Assembly: GCA_016840125.1 (NCBI GenBank)
Contig: JAEOSY010000408.1
Location: 1-5,234, forward strand
Origin: Candidatus Helarchaeota archaeon
GTDB lineage: Archaea; Asgardarchaeota; Lokiarchaeia; Helarchaeales; HEL-GB-A
Reading direction: 5' to 3'
Length of the DNA stretch: 5,234 nucleotides
Positions 1-5,234 of the stretch are shown one piece after another. The notes under the pieces are model-generated. The model saw only the letters and a list, made by a program, of their open reading frames with translations, was not told where the DNA came from and made no database searches. Both the position numbers and the translations under genes were made by a program. Each line of letters starts with the position of its first letter. Position 1 is the stretch's first letter.

Positions 1-1349
1 AGTCCTGGCATCATCCATCTCGGATTTGCTACTCCATACTTCCTAACAATCTGAAACAATTCTACTTCCTTGATTTTTGGAGAAATATAAAATTTTGGTT
101 TCAATAAATTTTCGCCTTTCTGTATTATACCTTCTTGTTCTGCGATGAGCTCCAGAGGAGTATGTGGGTATATTCTCATCCCGATAAACACAATTATATC
201 TCCATCTCCTTGCCACAAATTCCCTTTAAAACTCTCGATAGTTTCTAGTTGATCAAAAGATGCTTGAACAGTTTCAAGTGTTTCTCCAGGACCTCCAACG
301 ATCATGTGTATCAATTGTTCTATTTCAAGCTCAACACATTTTTTTGAGGTTAAAATAGCGTCATTAGTAGCTCTTTTCTTGTTCATATTGTTTAGCATCG
401 CATCAGATAAGGATTCAATGCCTGTTGCTAAGTGTACAATTCCGCTTTCTCTCATAAGGGGCATGAGATCAATAAAATCTTTATTTGGAGCATAATTGAC
501 TCCCATTTTCACATCAATTTTCTGCTTTACAATTTCTTCGCATATTTCTTTTACATTCTTATAGTCTAAATTGAAAAGGCTATCAACTATGAATATGTTT
601 TTAATACCGTAATTATCAACCATCACTTCTAGCTCCTTGGCGATATTTCCTGGAGAGCGATAGCGTGGTTTAGAACCTTCAATGTACCTATAACTGCAAT
701 ATATGCAGTTCATGGGACATCCCCTCTTTGTTTGGATATTCCCCCAAGTAGCACCATTCACCTTCATTGGATCTATTAAGTATGCGTCGTTATCCAGTAA
801 ATCTCGCATTGGAAATGGGAGCTCGTCTAAATTTTCAACATGCCAAGGTGGTCTTTGATGGTATGTACCATTTGCATCTAAGAAACAAACCCCCTTCTCA
901 ATTTTTCTAGGATCCTCTCCATTCTCAATGTACTTGAGGATTTCAGCAAATACATATTCTCCTTCACCTACCACTCCAATATCATGATTTAAATCCTTGA
1001 GGATTTCTTCTGAAAAAATGGAAAACCCAGGTCCACCTAAAATTATTTTAGTATCTGGATCAGCAATTTTTTTGATATACTGAATAATCTTTTTCACAGG
1101 TAGATAAAAGAAGAGATTTCCAGGATAAGTCGTTGAATCAACGTTTCGAATCGATATACCTATTACATGAGGGTTAAAATCATTTACTACTTTCTCAATA
1201 TCTCTCCTACTATCGTTGCTTAAGGTTAAATCCATTAATTTTACTTCGTGTCCTTTGCTCAGGAGATAAGATGCTAAGTATGCCTCACCAATAGGTGGAA
1301 CCATCACGTGAACAATCTCTCGACTCCCTGAAAATATTAATACGCGCAC
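1..1349 (-). CDS. B12-binding domain radical SAM enzyme (3' end cut by window edge)
   Basis: This frame stays open for 449 codons, from a GTG at 1349 to the left edge. GTG is preferred because an in-frame TGA lies at 1370-1368 with no other start between; the first internal ATG (residue 16) would remove the first strand of the Rossmann-like fold (RVLIFSG). Residues 1 to about 140 look like a cobalamin-binding domain: VPPIGEAYLASYL near 17-29, GGPG at 105-108 and GEGE at 128-131. The DxHxxG cobalamin motif is absent, as is common in radical SAM members. The radical SAM domain follows, with a Cx3Cx2C motif (C211, C215, C218), GIES near 310 and GGPGET at 352-357. Late motifs are IYPHTP (from 393) and PKFYISP (418-424). 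The latter recall, from memory, proteins labelled lipid-biosynthesis B12/radical SAM enzymes, but substrate assignment is not possible. Such enzymes use a [4Fe-4S] cluster, SAM and cobalamin for methylations or ring rearrangements. The gene lies 53 bases downstream of a SPASM enzyme gene on the same strand and is probably co-transcribed with it. Confidence 0.93.
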   Translation of the reverse strand, partial: MRVLIFSGSREIVHVMVPPIGEAYLASYLLSKGHEVKLMDLTLSNDSRRDIEKVVNDFNPHVIGISIRNVDSTTYPGNLFFYLPVKKIIQYIKKIADPDTKIILGGPGFSIFSEEILKDLNHDIGVVGEGEYVFAEILKYIENGEDPRKIEKGVCFLDANGTYHQRPPWHVENLDELPFPMRDLLDNDAYLIDPMKVNGATWGNIQTKRGCPMNCIYCSYRYIEGSKPRYRSPGNIAKELEVMVDNYGIKNIFIVDSLFNLDYKNVKEICEEIVKQKIDVKMGVNYAPNKDFIDLMPLMRESGIVHLATGIESLSDAMLNNMNKKRATNDAILTSKKCVELEIEQLIHMIVGGPGETLETVQASFDQLETIESFKGNLWQGDGDIIVFIGMRIYPHTPLELIAEQEGIIQKGENLLKPKFYISPKIKEVELFQIVRKYGVANPRWMMPG

Positions 1350-1352
1350 TAG

Positions 1353-1360
1353 CTTCCCTT
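1353..1360 (-). promoter_or_regulatory. weak purine-rich ribosome-binding site before the GTG start
   Basis: The minus-strand sequence AAGGGAAG ends three bases before the GTG at 1349. It is only partly complementary to the 16S rRNA tail and unusually close to the start. It is still the only Shine-Dalgarno-like run immediately upstream of any minus-strand gene in the window, and it supports the GTG choice modestly. Confidence 0.35.
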
Positions 1361-1402
1361 TATAAGTTCATTTATTATTTTAATTAAATTTAGTTTACAA
1401 TA

Positions 1403-2803
1403 TCATTCTATAATTTCCATTTGATTTTTTTGGATTTCATCGATGTCGTGCTCATGATCATTCTCGTGCCAGCAGAAAGGGAAAGACCCGAAGAAATCAC
1501 CCGTGATATACTCTGCAGTTACACGACATCCACCGCCACAATACTCTAAATGATGACAAGAAGCACACTTTCCTTTAATCTTCTTTCTGTCTCGAATATC
1601 CTTGTAGAGTTGCGAATTTAAAACATCTTCAAAATTATCTACTAGTGCGTTTCCAAGTGTTAATGTTGTAGGATACCCTGCTGGGTATATCGTTCCATCT
1701 ATGCCAAGACCCATCATCGTTCGACAAGCTAAGCATCCAACCCCCCATTCAATTGCTGCCAATTCTTTATCGTTTTTAGGTTTTTCCATAAACGGAACCA
1801 TATCATATATCTCATATGCAGGTAATGTACCGGCTTTGCCATTTCTTATCGTTTCAATTGCGTGTTTGTATTTAAAATCGTACATGGTTTTATATTCTTC
1901 CTTATTGAGTCCAATTTCCCCCCAAAATTCAGCTGCTCGATTTTGCTTAACAACACATCTAAAATATGGTTGAGATCCCCATTTTTCCGATAATGCTTTG
2001 AGCTCTTCTAACTCGTTTACATTGCGTTTCATTATAGTAATTGAAGAACACACGAAAATTCCATACTTTAAACATAAATCTATCGCTTTCTTAGCGTAAT
2101 CTAAAGAATTTGGAAAACCACGAAGCTCATCATTTTTCTTGGGATCGGCACTATCAAAACTTACAAATACATGACTGATATTATTCTCCTTGCACAATTT
2201 AGCAAAATCTTCGTCAAAGCAGACTCCATTGGTAATTAAAGCATGAATATAATCGTTCTCTTTGCAAAATTTCATGATTTCGCCAATATCTTTGCGCAAT
2301 GTAGGTTCTCCACCGAACCATACAAAACAAGCATGCCTACCTTGATTTCGCAAACCAGTTTCAACATTTTCTATAATCTGACACCATTGTTCCGTTGATA
2401 ATTCTGGTCGGGCTATTTGATCGTCCGCTGCACAATGAATACACTTTTGATTACATACATCGGTAATATACATTGCAAAATGGATGTTTCCTGGATGAAA
2501 CCCTCTTTCAATTTTATCCCATTCAACTTTGAGTCTATCTTTAAGTTCTTTTAGTTCAATGTAGCGTTCAACATCGATATCTAATGATTTTAGATCTTCA
2601 ACCATAATAGGTTTAAAGGCTTCAGGGATTATATCAAATATCCCCATAACCACATCCGCGTCGTTAATGTAAGCTCCGTTTCGATCGAGACATCGTTTTG
2701 CAGCAGCTTCTACGATCAATGGTTCTACTGATGGTCTAAAACCTTGGGGCATTTGTTCTGTAATTCTGCCAAATAACTGTTTTGTATCTTTTTCCCATTC
2801 CAT
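1403..2803 (-). CDS. radical SAM/SPASM enzyme, downstream paralog, lacking one SPASM cysteine
   Basis: This 466-residue protein has three parts. Residues 1 to about 105 form an N-terminal region with an internal repeat (MPQGFRP at 18-24, IPEAFKP at 59-65). The radical SAM core follows: Cx3Cx2C (C117, C121, C124) binds the SAM [4Fe-4S] cluster, GGEP is at 164-167 and TNG at 191-193. The C-terminal SPASM domain has C357, C360, then C413-x2-C416-x5-C422-x3-C426, and C444. The GX4C position of the SPASM consensus is Ala375 (sequence GTIYPA), so the first auxiliary cluster probably lacks one protein ligand. The end is His-rich (H446, H450, H452), followed by a 14-residue acidic tail. SPASM enzymes usually modify peptides or proteins, and some act on tetrapyrroles; the substrate here is unknown. 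ATG 2803 is chosen because the paralog starts with the same MEW. The 22-base gap from the upstream paralog implies an operon. No Shine-Dalgarno motif precedes the start. Confidence 0.95.
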   Translation of the reverse strand: MEWEKDTKQLFGRITEQMPQGFRPSVEPLIVEAAAKRCLDRNGAYINDADVVMGIFDIIPEAFKPIMVEDLKSLDIDVERYIELKELKDRLKVEWDKIERGFHPGNIHFAMYITDVCNQKCIHCAADDQIARPELSTEQWCQIIENVETGLRNQGRHACFVWFGGEPTLRKDIGEIMKFCKENDYIHALITNGVCFDEDFAKLCKENNISHVFVSFDSADPKKNDELRGFPNSLDYAKKAIDLCLKYGIFVCSSITIMKRNVNELEELKALSEKWGSQPYFRCVVKQNRAAEFWGEIGLNKEEYKTMYDFKYKHAIETIRNGKAGTLPAYEIYDMVPFMEKPKNDKELAAIEWGVGCLACRTMMGLGIDGTIYPAGYPTTLTLGNALVDNFEDVLNSQLYKDIRDRKKIKGKCASCHHLEYCGGGCRVTAEYITGDFFGSFPFCWHENDHEHDIDEIQKNQMEIIE

Positions 2804-2825
2804 AAAGAATCAACTATTTTATATT

Positions 2826-4181
2826 TTAATGAGTGTGATCGTCCTCATGCCAACAGAAAGGAAGTGCCGCTAAGAAATCTCCAGTCTCATTTTCTGCATG
2901 GACTCTACAACCACCACCACACATATCAAGGTGATGACATGTAGAACATTTTCCTTTAATCTTTCTATCCCTTATTGCTTTAAACATTTCGGATTCCATT
3001 ATCTCGTCAAAATCTTGTTTAAATACATTACCTAACGTTAATTTAGAAGGATAGTCACAAGGGAAAAAATCACCGTTAACATCAATTCCTGAGACTGAAC
3101 GACATGCTTGACATCCAACGCCCCATTCTAAAGCTGTTCGCTCTTCATCGTTGCGGGGGACCTCCATGAAAGGAACCATATCATAAGTGTACACCTTATT
3201 AAGGAAGGATCCTTTGCCTTCTCTAATTGCATCGACTACATGTTTAAATTTGAAATCATAAAATTGACGAAATTTTTCATAAGACAATCCTATATCATTC
3301 CAATTTATCTCAGCAGTTCGTTGTTTAATAACAGCTCGAAAATATGGGATTGCACCAAAGGAAGCTAATTTCTCTTTTATTTCCTCTAACTCATCAAAAT
3401 TCTCTTCTTGGACTGTAGCCGTACATATAACCAAATGACCATATTTTAAGGCTAATTTAATCGCCTTTTCTGCTGCTTCTAGTGCTTTTGGAACACCCCT
3501 TATCTTTGCAGCCCTCTCAGGATAAACACTATCATAGCTAATAAATACATGATGCATCTTGGCATCTGCGCAAACTCTCGCGAGTTCCTCGTCAAAGAGC
3601 ATACCGTTTGTTGAAATAGCTTGGTAATATCCCTTTTCTCCACAATATTTTATTAATTCTTTGATATCTTTACGAAGAGTAGGTTCTCCTCCAAACCAAA
3701 TATAACACCCTCGGCGACCACGTTTTCGCAAAGTTTGTTCGACATTTTCAACAATTTGAATCCACTCTTCTGTTGAGAACTCAGGTCGGTTGCCTAGTAA
3801 CTCTGCCGCACAATGAATACACTTCTGATTACACCTGTCAGTTAGATACATCGTAAAGTGATAGACTCCAGGAGCCCACGCACCACCGACCTCGTCCCAC
3901 GTACGTGCGAATTTTTGCCGAATTTCCGATAATTTGATATAACGATCGGTGTCTATCCCTATGGTTTTTAAATCTGCCACAACTGTAGGTTGAAACGCAT
4001 CTGGAGTGATTTCAAATAGAGCTGATAACAAATCATCTTTACTTACTAACCCAGAATTCCTTAGTCGAGCTGTTTTTTCAGCAGCTTCGCGCAACATCGG
4101 CTTTACTGAAGGTCGAAATCCCTCAGGTGTTAAATCGGTAATTTTTGTGTATAAATCTTCAATTTCTTTATTCCATTCCAT
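2826..4181 (-). CDS. radical SAM/SPASM enzyme, upstream paralog, complete SPASM cysteine set
   Basis: This 451-residue protein has the same architecture as its downstream neighbour and is about 50 % identical to it by hand count, gap-free to about residue 407. The N-terminal region (1 to about 105) carries the repeat TPEGFRP (18-24) and TPDAFQP (59-65). The radical SAM core has C117, C121 and C124, GGEP at 164-167 and TNG at 191-193. The SPASM domain matches CX9GX4C...CX2CX5CX3C...C fully: C360, G370, C375, C412, C415, C421, C425 and C443. An extra C357 could complete the first auxiliary cluster, so two auxiliary [4Fe-4S] clusters are expected. The protein ends WHEDDHTH, a His-rich tail that may bind metal. 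The family role is cytosolic SAM-dependent radical modification, usually of a peptide. No candidate substrate gene is recognisable nearby. The ATG at 4181 is matched by the paralog's start and preceded by an A-rich leader without a Shine-Dalgarno motif. It is the first of three radical SAM genes in the probable operon. Confidence 0.95.
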   Translation of the reverse strand: MEWNKEIEDLYTKITDLTPEGFRPSVKPMLREAAEKTARLRNSGLVSKDDLLSALFEITPDAFQPTVVADLKTIGIDTDRYIKLSEIRQKFARTWDEVGGAWAPGVYHFTMYLTDRCNQKCIHCAAELLGNRPEFSTEEWIQIVENVEQTLRKRGRRGCYIWFGGEPTLRKDIKELIKYCGEKGYYQAISTNGMLFDEELARVCADAKMHHVFISYDSVYPERAAKIRGVPKALEAAEKAIKLALKYGHLVICTATVQEENFDELEEIKEKLASFGAIPYFRAVIKQRTAEINWNDIGLSYEKFRQFYDFKFKHVVDAIREGKGSFLNKVYTYDMVPFMEVPRNDEERTALEWGVGCQACRSVSGIDVNGDFFPCDYPSKLTLGNVFKQDFDEIMESEMFKAIRDRKIKGKCSTCHHLDMCGGGCRVHAENETGDFLAALPFCWHEDDHTH

Positions 4182-4267
4182 TTTTTTTCACTTTTTTTTA
4201 TTTAAACTGTTAATTATTACATTTTTTTCTTTGAAAATTATTTTGAAATTAGTAAAAAGTCCACTAA
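4182..4267. other. AT-rich intergenic spacer before the radical SAM operon
   Basis: These 86 bases separate the membrane-protein gene from the first SPASM gene, with both on the minus strand. The spacer is almost entirely A and T. It holds a TATA-like box near the SPASM start and an imperfect direct repeat (TTTGAAAATTA at 4230-4240, TTTGAAATTA at 4242-4251). A short minus-strand T-run (4254-4258) lies just after the upstream stop and could be a weak archaeal U-tract terminator. The spacer probably contains the operon promoter, so the membrane gene need not be part of the unit. Confidence 0.5.
4199..4206 (-). promoter_or_regulatory. TATA-like box for the SPASM gene
   Basis: The minus-strand sequence TTTAAATA covers positions about 18 to 25 bases upstream of the ATG at 4181. 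That spacing would place transcription initiation at or very near the start codon. This is the usual arrangement for a leaderless archaeal mRNA and agrees with the lack of a Shine-Dalgarno motif. The surrounding DNA is so AT-rich that a chance match is quite possible. Confidence 0.35.
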
Positions 4268-4963
4268 TCATGAGTTTCCACCCTCTACATTTATTATGTT
4301 TCTATTAGAATTAGAGTATATACAACTATTTTTAGAGAGAAGATCGTAATTTATTATGTTTTTAGAAAAGTATTGAAAAAAAGCATTAAAATTATTTTTT
4401 GAGGTAATTTTCTTGCGAAAATTTAGTGGAAAATTTAGTTGATAATAGTTCATCAACTCAACTAAATTATGATAATATCCACTCTTGTTGCTAGTATTGC
4501 TATTATTGATTCCCCTCTTGATTACTGTATTAATCCCAATAGATTCTTCATTAACGATTGTAGATGTATCCTGTTTCAGACCTAAAGGTAAATCTGACTT
4601 CAAAGTTGATTCTTCCCGTGTCCTCTGAGTATCAAGAAAAACCAATTCTGAATTCATTTCTAAGTAATTTCGTTTTAAACACGCATTCACATAATAATAT
4701 CCCCCCCTTTCAAGAAAAGCAACGATATTAATGACAATAATAATATCAATCAAGTGACCCGTAGTGAATTGGAAGGCGATAATAGGAGAATAAAGAGTGG
4801 GGAAAAAAAGCGAGTTACCTGAATCAACATAATCGATAAATAAAGAACTTAGAAATGGAATATCTCTCAAAAATAAATAAATAAATGCAAATGGAATAGA
4901 CGCAAGGATAAAGGGAACTATTGAGACTTTTTTCAATTTAGTAATCTTTTGAGTAAAAATCAT
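4268..4963 (-). CDS. hypothetical two-segment membrane protein with Asn-rich tail
   Basis: I do not recognise this 231-residue protein. The N-terminus MIFTQKITKLKK is basic and is followed by a hydrophobic stretch at about 13-32. A short loop (RDIPFLSSLFIDYVDSG) leads to a second hydrophobic stretch at about 58-84. By the positive-inside rule, the basic N-terminus suggests that both ends are cytoplasmic. Residues from about 100 to the end are polar and low in complexity: by hand count 21 Asn fall after residue 130, with repeated motifs such as RNIINV and KNIINY. No catalytic or metal-binding motif is visible. Base composition is more AT-rich than in the radical SAM genes, as expected for a weakly constrained or lineage-specific gene. 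The ATG at 4963 gives the intact basic start; no Shine-Dalgarno motif is seen. It lies 86 bases upstream of the SPASM genes on the same strand, so a link to them is possible but unproven. A non-coding chance frame cannot be excluded, though 231 codons without a stop in such AT-rich DNA argues against it. Confidence 0.6.
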   Translation of the reverse strand: MIFTQKITKLKKVSIVPFILASIPFAFIYLFLRDIPFLSSLFIDYVDSGNSLFFPTLYSPIIAFQFTTGHLIDIIIVINIVAFLERGGYYYVNACLKRNYLEMNSELVFLDTQRTREESTLKSDLPLGLKQDTSTIVNEESIGINTVIKRGINNSNTSNKSGYYHNLVELMNYYQLNFPLNFRKKITSKNNFNAFFQYFSKNIINYDLLSKNSCIYSNSNRNIINVEGGNS

Positions 4964-5150
4964 AACACTAAGTAATTTCTTTTATTGGATATTTTATCTT
5001 TGAATTAAACCTTCTTCGTAATATATTCTTAATAATAAATCAAAATTGTATTTAAAAATTACGAAATGAAATAGTAGATACATAGAAGATAAGAGGAAAA
5101 GAAACTCCTTGAATATAACTTGTGGATTTAACAAATAATATCAATTTTTT

Positions 5151-5158
5151 TTTATATA
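5151..5158 (+). promoter_or_regulatory. TATA-like box, probable promoter of a divergent gene
   Basis: TTTATATA on the plus strand matches the classical archaeal TATA box and follows a T-rich run. Initiation about 25 bases downstream would fall near 5180, leaving a leader of roughly 30 bases to the ATG at 5209. The core TTATATAA (5152-5159) is self-complementary, so orientation rests on the downstream ATG. In DNA this AT-rich, chance occurrence is a real alternative. Confidence 0.4.
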
Positions 5159-5165
5159 ATTATTC

Positions 5166-5181
5166 AAAATCTTTAGATTTT
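5166..5181. repeat. 16-base palindrome in the leader of the divergent gene
   Basis: The arms AAAATCT (5166-5172) and AGATTTT (5175-5181) are perfectly complementary around a two-base TT centre. The element sits eight bases past the TATA-like box and overlaps the expected start of transcription, the usual place for an archaeal repressor operator. Its T-rich right flank (T-run to 5183) could alternatively be a terminator for a transcript entering from the left. No second copy was noticed in the window. Confidence 0.4.
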
Positions 5182-5208
5182 TTCTTGATCTCTCTTTTCA
5201 GGAATTTT

Positions 5209-5234
5209 ATGCCCGGTTGTCATCATTGTAAGTG
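5209..5234 (+). CDS. possible start of a divergent gene (5' fragment only)
   Basis: The ATG at 5209 opens eight readable codons, MPGCHHCK, before the right edge; the ninth begins with TG and could be Cys, Trp or a stop. The case for a real start rests on context: an AGGA (5200-5203) five bases before the ATG and a TATA-like box about 50 bases upstream. The C-x2-C with two His is the kind of pattern seen in small zinc ribbons and thiol proteins, but eight residues cannot name a function. A competing reading is the C-terminal end of a minus-strand gene ending KRDQEKI with TAA in the same bases. Confidence 0.35.

Larger units (their letters stand above)
4964..5208. other. AT-rich divergent intergenic region
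   Basis: These 245 bases lie between the minus-strand membrane gene and the putative plus-strand gene at 5209. The stretch is very AT-rich with frequent stops in most frames. I find no tRNA, rRNA, CRISPR or insertion-sequence signature in it. The supportable signals are a TATA-like box at 5151-5158 and a palindrome at 5166-5181, both described separately. A minus-strand frame of 29 codons (5083-4994) exists but has no supporting signal. Confidence 0.6.

Noticed and set aside
304..495. Plus-strand frame of 63 codons
   Set aside because: It lies antisense inside the B12 radical SAM gene, whose minus-strand frame carries clear conserved motifs here; no plus-strand start signal is seen.
1350..1402. 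AT-rich gap between the downstream SPASM gene and the B12 gene as a promoter or terminator
   Set aside because: CTTATAAAG and TTTAATTAAA resemble TATA elements, but the first is too close to the GTG and no hairpin or long T-run is present; read-through is the simpler view.
1701..1973. Plus-strand frame of 90 codons
   Set aside because: It is antisense to the SPASM-domain part of the downstream paralog, including its conserved GVGCLAC segment, and is best explained as a shadow.
2430..3824. Identical 17-base stretch in both SPASM genes (2430-2446 and 3808-3824)
   Set aside because: It encodes the conserved cluster-binding region around C121-C124; strong protein constraint explains it without gene conversion or a functional DNA repeat.
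4006..4308. Plus-strand frame of 100 codons
   Set aside because: It overlaps the N-terminus of the upstream SPASM gene, the promoter spacer and the end of the membrane gene in antisense; its hydrophobic Phe/Leu-rich product comes from A/T tracts.
4289..4362. Direct repeat ATTTATTATGTTT-like, copies 60 bases apart
   Set aside because: Both copies encode similar low-complexity peptides (RNIINV and KNIINY) within the Asn-rich tail, so they are explained by biased composition, not by a mobile or regulatory element.
4994..5083. Minus-strand 29-codon frame starting MYLLFHFV, extendable upstream to a TTG
   Set aside because: It is hydrophobic and AT-driven; the only GGAG lies over 20 bases before the ATG, and nothing else supports it as a gene.
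5173..5234. Minus-strand open frame ending GHKIPEKRDQEKI then TAA
   Set aside because: It could be the tail of a gene from beyond the right edge, but the plus-strand TATA box, AGGA and ATG over the same bases form a somewhat better case. The question stays open without more sequence.

Overview
The window is AT-rich, with four genes on the minus strand and the probable first codons of a divergent gene at the right edge. Several signs suggest an archaeon. Shine-Dalgarno motifs are missing or weak before the minus-strand genes, AT-rich TATA-like boxes sit where archaeal promoters would be, and the enzymes are anaerobic oxygen-sensitive types. A low-GC anaerobic lineage such as an Asgard archaeon or a methanogen would fit, but no taxonomic marker is present and this is inference only. 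Stops are ordinary TAA and TGA.

In order of minus-strand transcription (right to left), the layout is as follows. An unrecognised protein with two membrane segments and an Asn-rich tail lies at 4963-4268. After an 86-base AT-rich gap come two tandem radical SAM/SPASM paralogs, at 4181-2826 and 2803-1403, separated by 22 bases. After 53 more bases, a cobalamin-binding radical SAM enzyme starts at a GTG (1349) and runs off the left edge. At the right edge, a plus-strand TATA-like box, a 16-base palindrome and an ATG at 5209 suggest a divergently transcribed gene whose protein begins MPGCHHCK.

The core of interest is the run of three radical SAM enzymes, which probably form one transcription unit. 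The two SPASM paralogs are about 50 % identical by hand alignment and gap-free for roughly 407 residues. They share an unusual N-terminal region of about 105 residues with an internal repeat, and a His-rich C-terminal tail. The upstream copy has a complete set of SPASM cysteines. The downstream copy has Ala in place of one auxiliary-cluster cysteine, so the two enzymes have probably specialised. The B12 enzyme downstream would add a methylation or C-C/ring chemistry step. No precursor peptide or other substrate can be identified, so the pathway is unknown.
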